Assembly (NCBI RefSeq): GCF_965227735.1 | Contig: NZ_OZ245776.1 | Span: forward strand, 1,054,001 to 1,118,000 | Reading direction: 5' to 3' | Length of the DNA: 64,000 bases | Source: Larkinella sp965227735 | GTDB lineage: Bacteria > Bacteroidota > Bacteroidia > Cytophagales > Spirosomataceae | In this document: positions 9,501-16,079 of the stretch, in pieces | Layout of the letters: every line of letters begins with the position of its first letter | Position numbering within the stretch: position 1 is the first letter of the stretch | The notes under the pieces: generated by a model | Databases searched by the model: none | What the model was told of the DNA's origin: nothing | What the model saw: only the letters and a program-made list of their open reading frames with translations | Position numbers and translations under genes: made by a program

Positions 9501-9872
9501 TCGGCTTAAGTCATCTAATTCAAAACCTTGTTGAATGGCAAACAAACGGACGCCGTGATGAACATCTTCTATTTGAACGCCAATGACTACATACTCCCCT
9601 TCTGCCGTTTCAATATTCAGAAAAGCATATCCCAGCATGGCGCTGGGAAGAAGAAGTGTTTTGGGTTTTCGCTCATCGTCTAATGATTGCGTTGCAGAAC
9701 GGTATTCGCGCGGCCCAACAAAAATCAGTTGTAGCAAATCGGCAATTATACTCTTACCGGCCCCACTTTCACCAATAAAGTCGGTACGCAATTGATGGAG
9801 TAAATAGTCTGCATTCTGATGGTGACGGATATTCAGCGTATGCAGACTATGCAGGCGTGGAAAATCTTTCAT
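6495..9872 (-). CDS. jetC: Wadjet JetC-like SMC/MukB-type ATPase
   Basis: 1125 residues. Walker A GESGAGKS lies at 34-41 and is followed by SIIADLLQLIFVG. Near residue 969 is a degenerate ABC signature (DGSTGQTYAAIALLCIARL) and near 995-1003 the Walker B FMSIDEAEG. Some 900 residues between them are Lys/Glu-rich and largely helical (for example EQIKEKEKELKALRVTQKR), as in SMC coiled-coil arms. The order is head, arm, head, as in MukB/JetC, which power DNA loop extrusion. The last ~50 residues are a strongly acidic low-complexity tail (YEDDEPEEGKEE), which I do not recall from other JetC proteins. The gene starts 9 bases after jetB. Confidence 0.82.
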   Translation of the reverse strand: MKDFPRLHSLHTLNIRHHQNADYLLHQLRTDFIGESGAGKSIIADLLQLIFVGPREYRSATQSLDDERKPKTLLLPSAMLGYAFLNIETAEGEYVVIGVQIEDVHHGVRLFAIQQGFELDDLSRLTPFADPIKVKDLLLDDDVLPLAELANHLEKRGLLVKPYPSTKAYHALLYRSELLPFDLASSEQSLKTYAKIIQAFSRRKSLDPKKPKELIDFLFGNDKGQENYRQYEELMRSVERDDEDYRLNQSEVEQIKEKEKELKALRVTQKRFLEAKRVYNLALLQDAYERRRLTKQKLYKALENFTISKQTMEHWQAYCQQQRANFKKGEAPLVEAEQNALTVYTEKLPPFHQIQQVKQWMVDWNSNFEELPQHYKQYSEAKSVREAHQELRKVFVSEESWQEYENSGWVNGWEQGVEWSAVTIKGLEDDKYNTEVLRDFSDVNDSTTLCHWAYHCEYDFDIYDISVFIGLMTVYSVKPSFAKTGTEYLSNPTELFEHVNNSRPDKDSNGFYLNFKGLSKYFQFRYDLIDKLTTHSNRQLFLKKQSQFLGTNLQNIRNKIKKVKALREQIDALGERKVEILNAYAKRDQQDDLDDYVPFHLSQKEFDTYYNSYTNRESIKAAYKNADKTYKTALNNLQTLKTNISLLISHTEDHDSLHTPYVNTANLVEQYIRERANDFVRPMWEAPKTDFPFTINFQSAKTALLTGQLHMLPLDEWENLDKICQLAEKHYNKVESRYKALYDKLPLFPIEQNLGGIEQCWNYYTKAESLYEAEYKGVAKRFLGDYTFELEGIYDYVILVNYVFTKLIDNPDADEETALVRVTQRLTEVLNHIRNLNKRRLNQISEVLEKVVEDWRKLRNNLKRLAGFFEDPKHHITGGHRVKLTFEESATFPIKWINEFRRELATSHDFADQFINQITFEEKLIAVFKACSGVRNFTPEIRDLLNPNSYFSLNFSIISVDNGKKNDGSTGQTYAAIALLCIARLSLIGRVRRKGIRFMSIDEAEGLGSNYDMLYDIARNNDYQLISMSINLVGSFKEGDQYVHMLQRDLDSSEPINYTPYSIFSKADLDRLLDEDVQDDPNETDSLNQESSENNIENEETGESKSDNNSYEDDEPEEGKEEPTA

Positions 9873-9881
9873 GACTATGAG

Positions 9882-10529
9882 TTATTCAGTGGTCTGCCAC
9901 CGACCAATCACATTAATAGGGTCCCCGTAAACCAGCGTTAGCCGACCAAAAGCCGGTAAGGGCTCGAAGTAGTCGTTTTCCAATAGTATCCAGCCGATAC
10001 GCCCAAACTCACGCATAGCAGCTAAGACAATTCCGTTCAATTTATCATCGTCCATCTCGCTCGGTTTTTTCCGGGTTACCTGAGCTAGTTTTTCGTAAAT
10101 CAACGGTTTCAGGTCTTCATACTCTTCACGAAGCATTTTTTGAAAACGCCTGACCGAATCGAGTTCGATTTGCAAATCGTTGTAGATTACTTTGTAGAGC
10201 AAAAAACCAACAATGATGTGTTCAGGAGCCAAAAAATACCGGTGTTCAGCGACAATGCTCCCGCGCGAATTAGCTTCTACAAAGTCAAGGTAGAAATAGC
10301 GATCCGAACCGTTCTGGCTTCGTTCAAGCTTTACTTCGAAGAGTCTCTCGTAATAATTTGATAAATCGGTGTGATTCTTATCCACAAAGAAATAGAAGTC
10401 AGGATTCAGCTTTTCCTGAATGTGTAACCCGTCCTTGAGTGCATAATCTAATTTTCCAAAAAACCGTTCGGCCTCGGGTGTGGTCAGGAAAGCGTATCCG
10501 TTTGACGCTTTTGTACGATCATCTGCCAT
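9882..10529 (-). CDS. jetB: Wadjet JetB-like (MukE/kite-type) subunit
   Basis: 215 residues. Size and position between the kleisin-like gene and the SMC ATPase match JetB/MukE, the winged-helix kite subunit of the complex. Sequence features are a soluble mixed fold with YFYLDFVEANSRGSIVAEHRYF and a C-terminal winged-helix-like segment (MREFGRIGWILLEND). The ATG at 10529 lies inside jetA, giving a 46-base overlap; the next in-frame Met is too far downstream. Assignment rests mainly on operon order and length, since this family diverges strongly. Confidence 0.7.
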   Translation of the reverse strand: MADDRTKASNGYAFLTTPEAERFFGKLDYALKDGLHIQEKLNPDFYFFVDKNHTDLSNYYERLFEVKLERSQNGSDRYFYLDFVEANSRGSIVAEHRYFLAPEHIIVGFLLYKVIYNDLQIELDSVRRFQKMLREEYEDLKPLIYEKLAQVTRKKPSEMDDDKLNGIVLAAMREFGRIGWILLENDYFEPLPAFGRLTLVYGDPINVIGRWQTTE

Positions 10530-11863
10530 GATGAAAGGGAAGGTTGTGTTTTGTATTCAACAAGTGTTTGATTGTCGACAGAAAGGCTGTAGTGCGGGTT
10601 ATTGGTAAACTGCCGGAAGACTCTATACGCAACCCGCACGGCTAAATCCACATCGTTGTTTTCTTCAATCAATATTGCTTGGAAAAAAGAATCGAATTGC
10701 GCTTCACCCTGTTGTTGAACCAATTGTTCGAAGCGACCTACCCAGCGCTCTACAACGCTTTGCCGACGAATCCGTTCGGCAGAAGTCGCAAAAGCATTTC
10801 GGCGGTCTGACTGGTTTTGCTGTGACTTCTGAGCAATAGAAAACCTTTTAGTAGGAAATTCTTTCCGCTCAATGATGGGTAATGAGGGTGTGCTAATGTG
10901 AATCAATAGTGGATGTATATTCTCCGGTAATTGAAGCTGTCGACGGCCAGAACTGTCACGGACAAACTCACTCTCAACTAATAAATGACGCAGAAAACGT
11001 TCAACTCGCCCATTAAACAGGGGTTGATTCAAGGTTCCAAAAAGTTGCCTCAATTTGGGTTGGATGCGATCAATCCGTCGATCAACGATCCGCAAATCAC
11101 GGAGCATTTCCGCAAAAAAGACAAATGCATTATCAATTGGCTCCTGAAGGGAGGGCCATTGGTTATTCGCTTGAAGTTCGTCCAGATGGATCTTGATGCG
11201 GTCGATTTCGTGAAAAGCCGCCGTTAGTTCTTTATTCTGCTCTCGTATCTCGTCAAGCCGCTGAACAACTTGTTCGAGTGCCTGTTGAATTGAAGCGTCA
11301 CTTCGGTAGGCATGTTTTCGCAATTCATCGACCGACTCCTGAATCTGTCGTTCCAGGAAATCAATCTGGCCTTTCATTCGAGGCTGGAAAGCAGGCAGGT
11401 TCGTTGCAAACCAGAATTCGTATCCTTCTACTGTGTGAGCACCTTCCAGGTCGCGACGCAATTTGGCACAAATCTGCTCAATTTCGGTTGGATTAAATGT
11501 ATTGAGTAGCACATCATAGGCACGCTGGCAAAACTCGATGGCGTAATTTTTAAAGGAGTAAACCTGAAGTTGTTCGTCATACCGCAGGAAAAACTCGTTT
11601 AAATCGCTGATCTTATTGGCATAGTCCTGCCACTGTTGCCGGTTATGCCCAAACAATTCACGAAACGCTTGGTTGATGGTATCTTCCTTAAATGTCTTTG
11701 CCGGAAACGCTCCACTCAAATGCCGATCATAAAGCCACATGACCACCATTCCGAGTTGAGGATCAGGATACAGCAGTTTATACGTGCGAAGATTATCTCG
11801 TTGGAGGGTCCCAAGAAAATCAAAATCATCTGTCATGCCTAAATGTAGATGAACAACATACAT
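10484..11863 (-). CDS. jetA: Wadjet JetA-like (MukF/kleisin-type) subunit
   Basis: 459 residues, first gene of the jet operon. The N-terminal ~130 residues look like a winged-helix domain (RTYKLLYPDPQLGMVVMWLY), followed by long helices (IQQALEQVVQRLDEIREQNK) and a C-terminal domain, as in kleisins of the MukF/JetA type. Two starts are possible: ATG 11863 (MYVVHLHLG) or ATG 11836 (MTDDFDFLG), the latter giving a more natural acidic N-terminus. The 52-base gap after the DUF3226 gene contains a poor -7 match, so the operon may share the upstream promoter or have its own. Function is inferred from the operon. Confidence 0.72.
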   Translation of the reverse strand: MYVVHLHLGMTDDFDFLGTLQRDNLRTYKLLYPDPQLGMVVMWLYDRHLSGAFPAKTFKEDTINQAFRELFGHNRQQWQDYANKISDLNEFFLRYDEQLQVYSFKNYAIEFCQRAYDVLLNTFNPTEIEQICAKLRRDLEGAHTVEGYEFWFATNLPAFQPRMKGQIDFLERQIQESVDELRKHAYRSDASIQQALEQVVQRLDEIREQNKELTAAFHEIDRIKIHLDELQANNQWPSLQEPIDNAFVFFAEMLRDLRIVDRRIDRIQPKLRQLFGTLNQPLFNGRVERFLRHLLVESEFVRDSSGRRQLQLPENIHPLLIHISTPSLPIIERKEFPTKRFSIAQKSQQNQSDRRNAFATSAERIRRQSVVERWVGRFEQLVQQQGEAQFDSFFQAILIEENNDVDLAVRVAYRVFRQFTNNPHYSLSVDNQTLVEYKTQPSLSSWQMIVQKRQTDTLS

Positions 11864-11915
11864 TTAGCAACATTCCAACATAGATTTATATTTTACTATT
11901 TAGGCAACGGTAATT

Positions 11916-12560
11916 CTACTCAAAATTGAACAGTGTATCCAGCCAAGTTATGAACCGTTGACACAAGTCAGAATTATGGGTGAGGTAGGTCTTCGTAATA
12001 GCCAGGCCCATTGGCGTACCAGGTGACTCCTGCCAGGCCAACCAGGTATAGATCAAAGCTTTGCTTTTGTGGATTGATTTATACTTATTGAGATTACTCA
12101 CTTCTAACTCCGTGAGAATCCGGCTAGCTTCTAGTATAAGCCCATCATCAGGTGGAATCAGTGAAGCAACAAAGTGTTCCAGCATTCCCGGTTGCTGAAG
12201 ATTATCTGGCATTAACCAGACACCAATTCGGGGGTTTCTTCCACTGGCCGGAATGATCGTCCCATCTCTTCGTACATGTTCAGGCACCGCATAGCCTTGC
12301 TCAAGCATGAAATGACGCAGACTTTGCCAGCGGGAGTCTAATTGGTCGTCAGCATCGACAACTACACCAATAACATCTTGCCGGTTTTTAATCAACGAAA
12401 GCAACTTATCAGCTATGTTGTCAACTCCCTTACAATCAACAATTTCAAAATTATCGGGTAATTGATAGCGATCCCTAATATTTGCGATGACATGCAAATC
12501 ATCATTCCCTTCAACTAATAGCTTCTTAGTCCAACGACTACGGTTTTTGTAAGTACTCAT
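11916..12560 (-). CDS. DUF3226 TOPRIM-fold protein
   Basis: 214 residues. The motifs KKLLVEGNDD (Glu17), VIGVVVDADD (Asp69, Asp71, Asp72) and RIGVWLMPDNLQQPGMLEHF are those of the DUF3226 family, a TOPRIM-like group usually coded beside an AAA ATPase. The acidic residues could bind metal, so a nuclease or related phosphotransfer role is inferred. Its ATG overlaps the upstream ATPase stop in an ATGA (12557-12560), so the pair is translationally coupled. It lies directly upstream of jetA on the same strand and is AT-rich like it. I do not know a named defence system with exactly this pair. Confidence 0.75.
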   Translation of the reverse strand: MSTYKNRSRWTKKLLVEGNDDLHVIANIRDRYQLPDNFEIVDCKGVDNIADKLLSLIKNRQDVIGVVVDADDQLDSRWQSLRHFMLEQGYAVPEHVRRDGTIIPASGRNPRIGVWLMPDNLQQPGMLEHFVASLIPPDDGLILEASRILTELEVSNLNKYKSIHKSKALIYTWLAWQESPGTPMGLAITKTYLTHNSDLCQRFITWLDTLFNFE

Positions 12561-13735
12561 CGGGGGTCTACCTGGACGCGGGTTGTAGCCTGAATTTCGT
12601 CAGCATTGTATAAGGTTGCCTCAATATCTCCTTCGTAATTATCAAGGCGAATCATACAACCCGATTCTTTGGGATATCGTCCACTGTTTAGAATAGCAGA
12701 AAACGCATCAATACAGTCGTAGCTGTGGGTCGTCGCAAACACCTGAATATTCAGCCGCTCCGCTACACTGAAAATAACCTCCCACAGTTTCTCCTGAACC
12801 GAATAGTGCAGGCCATTCTCAAATTCATCAATAAGAAAATAGCCATTTTCACAATTAACCATCGCCAGAATAATGGTCAGGATCCGGTTGATCCCATCAC
12901 CCATTGAGCGCAGCGGCACAACGTCATTAGATGACTTTAGTTTGACAACTGGAACACGCTCACGTTCCCGCTCGTTACGAAACGTGATTCTATCAATATC
13001 CGACTCAATTATTTTGAGCGCATTAACAACCTCATCCTCGCTTTCAGTCAATGCTATTTTATCCCAGAGCGCTCCGTTGATCTCTCTCTCAATATTTTTT
13101 GTCTTCACAAACTGATAGCTCGCTAGGCTATCATCCAATGAAGAAATTTGGAGTGAATTCAATCCACGCGCGGTTCGATCAATATTTCTAAAAGGAGTGA
13201 TAACAGTAGATTGATTGAATCGTACCTCTATCCCTAATAAAGCTTCTGGATCATCTGTATCATCCGGCAATGATATTCGTCTCCTGTGCACTGGTCCTGA
13301 TAATTTCTCATCAGTATCTAAATAATCATATTTCTCCAGGAAACGGACAAATCTTAAACCAATACGGTTTACTGAAGCCGTTTCAGGGCCAAATAAGGTG
13401 CTTTCGTGCTCTCCTATTAGTATGGTGCTTTTTTGATTGAATTGAGCAGCTCGTCCTGTAAATAAAGCAGCTAATGTTTTTAATATTGTTATCTCTTTTG
13501 CGACTTCGGAATTACGACGCTCTGTATCTTCAGCACGGATATAGTTTTCACCTCTTTCGTTTAGTAGTTGAAATAAAAAATCAATGCTACCGCGATTGAT
13601 ATGTATTGCAACTGCTTCCAACACCGATGTCTTGCCCGTATTATTTTTCCCTAACAGCAAATTCACTCTCCCCAGTCGCTCTATGGTGAGGTGCCGTAAA
13701 TTGCGATAGTTATGAATTTCTAAAGATCGTAGCAT
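12557..13735 (-). CDS. AAA family ATPase (OLD/RecF-like) partner of DUF3226
   Basis: 392 residues. Walker A GKNNTGKT is at 29-36 after MLRSLEIHNYRNLRHL, the RecF/OLD-type N-terminus. Late in the protein are an ABC-like signature (LRSMGDGINRILTI), Walker B GYFLIDEFENGLHY and the His switch VFATTHSYDCI. It lacks a fused TOPRIM domain; that function seems to be supplied by the next gene, overlapping by 4 bases. The architecture (split OLD-like ATPase plus TOPRIM) parallels PARIS, AbiL and Gabija-type systems, so anti-phage or anti-plasmid function is inferred. A perfect -7 box lies 23 bases upstream. Confidence 0.8.
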   Translation of the reverse strand: MLRSLEIHNYRNLRHLTIERLGRVNLLLGKNNTGKTSVLEAVAIHINRGSIDFLFQLLNERGENYIRAEDTERRNSEVAKEITILKTLAALFTGRAAQFNQKSTILIGEHESTLFGPETASVNRIGLRFVRFLEKYDYLDTDEKLSGPVHRRRISLPDDTDDPEALLGIEVRFNQSTVITPFRNIDRTARGLNSLQISSLDDSLASYQFVKTKNIEREINGALWDKIALTESEDEVVNALKIIESDIDRITFRNERERERVPVVKLKSSNDVVPLRSMGDGINRILTIILAMVNCENGYFLIDEFENGLHYSVQEKLWEVIFSVAERLNIQVFATTHSYDCIDAFSAILNSGRYPKESGCMIRLDNYEGDIEATLYNADEIQATTRVQVDPR

Positions 13736-13757
13736 CGATTGAATAGTGCTGAATGAC

Positions 13758-13765
13758 CAAAACTA
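13758..13765 (-). promoter_or_regulatory. Putative -7 box for the ATPase/DUF3226 operon
   Basis: TAGTTTTG on the minus strand, a perfect TAnnTTTG, 22 bases from the ATG at 13735. No clear -33 element. It could also drive the jet genes. Confidence 0.4.
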
Positions 13766-13832
13766 CAGCTTTTCAATTAATTCTGTGAATTAAATAAAAA
13801 AGTCACTGTTGTATAGAGCAGTTCTTGAGCAA

Positions 13833-14810
13833 CTATTTACTCCGCTCAATCGTGTATTGCACCAACTGCTCCAATGAGGTCCGGTAGCGGGAGTCGGGCA
13901 GGGTGAACAGGAGGGCTTTGGCTTCGTCGACGTAGCGGGTCATAACCGTCGTGGCGTATTGAATACCGCCCGATTTCTTCACAAAATCAATGACTTCGGC
14001 GACGCGTTTTGGGTTTTCACTTTCATTCTTAACGATGTTGATCATCCGCCGTTTTTCGACCCATTTCGCGTTGTTCAGCGCGTAAATCAACGGCAGCGTC
14101 ATCTTCTTTTCCTTGATGTCGATCCCGAGCGGTTTGCCCACTTCTTCTTCCCCGTAATCGAACAAATCGTCTTTGATCTGGAAAGCAATCCCCACTTTTT
14201 CGCCGAATAGTCGGGCGGTTTCGATCATTTCGGCCGTCGCATCCACCGAGCGGGCGCCCACGGCACAACAGGCTGAAATCAGCGATGCGGTTTTCTGGCG
14301 GATGATTTCGTAGTAAACCGCTTCCGTAATGTCCAGCCGCCGGGCTTTTTCGATCTGGAGCAATTCACCCTCGCTGATCTCACGAACGGCCTTTGAGACA
14401 ATTTTCAGCAAATCATAATCGCCGTTGTCGACCGACAGCAGCAGCCCCCGCGAGAGCAGGTAATCGCCCACCAGAACGGCAATTTTGTTCTTCCAAAGGG
14501 CATTGATGGAGAAAAAACCGCGACGGTAGTTGGAGTCATCGACCACATCGTCGTGAACGAGCGTCGCCGTGTGCAGCAGTTCGATGAGGGCCGCGCCCCG
14601 GTGAGTCGATTCGGTGACGGTTCCGCAAACCCCGGCCGTCAGAAAAACGAACATGGGCCGAAGCTGTTTGCCCTTCCGGCGCACGATGTAGTTCATGATC
14701 TGGTCCAGAAGCATGACTTCGCTTTTCATAAACTGCCGGAATTTGTGCTCAAATGTTTCCATTTCGGCAGCAATCGGCGCTTGTATGTCCCGGATCGATA
14801 GTGGCATCAT
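13833..14810 (-). CDS. Polyprenyl (octaprenyl-type) diphosphate synthase
   Basis: 325 residues. Both aspartate-rich motifs of trans-prenyltransferases are present: LVHDDVVDDS (Asp87, 88, 91) and QIKDDLFDYG (Asp214, 215, 218), with the KGKQLRPMFVFL region at 46-57. It condenses isopentenyl diphosphate onto allylic diphosphates, most likely for the menaquinone side chain. Cytosolic. GC-rich and chromosomal in character, so it marks the end of the transferred-looking defence block. The start could be the second Met. Confidence 0.9.
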   Translation of the reverse strand: MMPLSIRDIQAPIAAEMETFEHKFRQFMKSEVMLLDQIMNYIVRRKGKQLRPMFVFLTAGVCGTVTESTHRGAALIELLHTATLVHDDVVDDSNYRRGFFSINALWKNKIAVLVGDYLLSRGLLLSVDNGDYDLLKIVSKAVREISEGELLQIEKARRLDITEAVYYEIIRQKTASLISACCAVGARSVDATAEMIETARLFGEKVGIAFQIKDDLFDYGEEEVGKPLGIDIKEKKMTLPLIYALNNAKWVEKRRMINIVKNESENPKRVAEVIDFVKKSGGIQYATTVMTRYVDEAKALLFTLPDSRYRTSLEQLVQYTIERSK

Positions 14811-14967
14811 TCACATCAGTTCATCGGGTTGGATGAACCGCATTCAGGGCGCAAGTATACCACTCAAACGCGAGATCAGGACAAAACTTCGTAAAAACTT
14901 CGCGCCGGTTGCAAGATTGGCTCTAAAAATGTAATGTTACGGTCAGTAAAAAATACGGCTAATTTCA

Positions 14968-15044
14968 AATGTAAAATGATAAATATTAAATGTAAAAGTG
15001 CCGAATTCCAGTCATTTTACATGTAGCGTTCATCATTTTACATT
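14968..15044. repeat. Nested AT-rich inverted repeat upstream of the patatin gene
   Basis: AATGTAAAATGAT (14968-14980) is the exact reverse complement of ATCATTTTACATT (15032-15044). An inner copy TCATTTTACAT (15012-15022) can also pair with the left arm. It lies between divergent genes, ending 15 bases before the patatin ATG. Confidence 0.65.
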
Positions 15045-15059
15045 TTACATTCTTTTCTT

Positions 15060-15977
15060 ATGCGTGCACTGGTACTAGGGGGCGGTTCGCTCAAGGGGGC
15101 TTTTCAGGCGGGGGCCATTCAGGCCATTCTGGAATCCGGTTTTGAGCCCGAAGCGATTTATGGCATATCGGTGGGAAGTCTCAATGCGGTTTTTCTGGTT
15201 CACGAAGCCGGCAAACAGTTTGCCGAGCACGGTGCCGTCGATTGGCCCAAAGCCGGTCGGCAACTGATCGAATTCTGGATTCGGAACATCACCCAGCCGA
15301 AGGACGTGGCCACGGTTCAGTCAACGCTGGTGATGGGCTACAACACCCTGCTGAGTCGTTTCGATGGTTTGCTGGACACCACGCCCCTTCAAAACCTGAT
15401 TCGAACCCACATCAAGCTCCCGGTTCTGGTCAACAGCCCGATTAAACTGAAAGTGGGTGCGGTCGACATCATCAAAGGCGACATTATGTATACCAGCAAC
15501 GACGACGAATCGATTCTGGATTACGTCATCGCCAGCAGTTCCCTGCCGTTTCTGATGCCCGCTGTCTGCGTGGGTGGTGATCGCCAGAAGATGTTTCTGG
15601 ACGGCGGTTTGCGGGAGGTCGCCCCGCTGCGGGAAGCCATCGACGACGGTGCCAACGAACTGGTGTGCGTTGCCTGCCACGCCAAACGGATTTTTACGGA
15701 AAATTTCAATTACCGCAGTTTGCTGAATTTGATCGAGCGGGTGAAAGACATTACGGTCAACCAGATTGTCAACAACGACATTGCGTGGGCCGAACGCTGG
15801 ATTGAGCGTGAGAAAATGCGGGGCAACGCCATGCACCTGACGCTCGTCCGCCCGAACGAACCGCTGTATTTGAACCTGATGCGGTTTTCGTCCGATGACA
15901 TCGGGCGGCTGATCGTGCAGGGCTACCGCGATGCCACCATTGCGCTGCGGACGCAGGGGATTGAGCGGAAGGTGTAA
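15060..15977 (+). CDS. Patatin-like phospholipase
   Basis: 305 residues. The N-terminus has the Gly-rich oxyanion loop (LGGGSLKGAF), then GISVGS with nucleophile Ser37 in a GxSxG elbow, and the catalytic dyad Asp181 in LDGGLREVAP. No signal peptide, so cytosolic or membrane-peripheral. Patatins hydrolyse acyl chains from phospholipids or lysophospholipids. The start at 15060 is the only ATG before the Gly-rich loop. It stands alone, and a strong terminator follows. Confidence 0.88.
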   Translation: MRALVLGGGSLKGAFQAGAIQAILESGFEPEAIYGISVGSLNAVFLVHEAGKQFAEHGAVDWPKAGRQLIEFWIRNITQPKDVATVQSTLVMGYNTLLSRFDGLLDTTPLQNLIRTHIKLPVLVNSPIKLKVGAVDIIKGDIMYTSNDDESILDYVIASSSLPFLMPAVCVGGDRQKMFLDGGLREVAPLREAIDDGANELVCVACHAKRIFTENFNYRSLLNLIERVKDITVNQIVNNDIAWAERWIEREKMRGNAMHLTLVRPNEPLYLNLMRFSSDDIGRLIVQGYRDATIALRTQGIERKV

Positions 15978-16026
15978 GGTTCGCTAACTAAACAGTTGAG
16001 TGCCCTAACGGTCTTTTTTCTCATAA

Positions 16027-16064
16027 AAAACACCCCCGTCGAATCGCTTCGGCGGGGGTGTTTT
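16027..16064. terminator. Bidirectional terminator
   Basis: AAAACACCCCCG (16027-16038) pairs perfectly with CGGGGGTGTTTT (16053-16064), 14-base loop. It separates the convergent patatin gene and the TonB receptor gene; A and T tracts make it work in both directions. Confidence 0.85.
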
Positions 16065-16079
16065 CTGACTATACACGTC

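Noticed and set aside
12557..13735. Gabija GajA or classical OLD nuclease
   Set aside because: No TOPRIM domain is fused to the ATPase and no UvrD-like helicase (GajB) is next to it.
944..13735. Single integrated element covering the whole defence region
   Set aside because: No integrase, att-like direct repeat or tRNA target was seen, and pafA and crtW inside are GC-rich resident-type genes.
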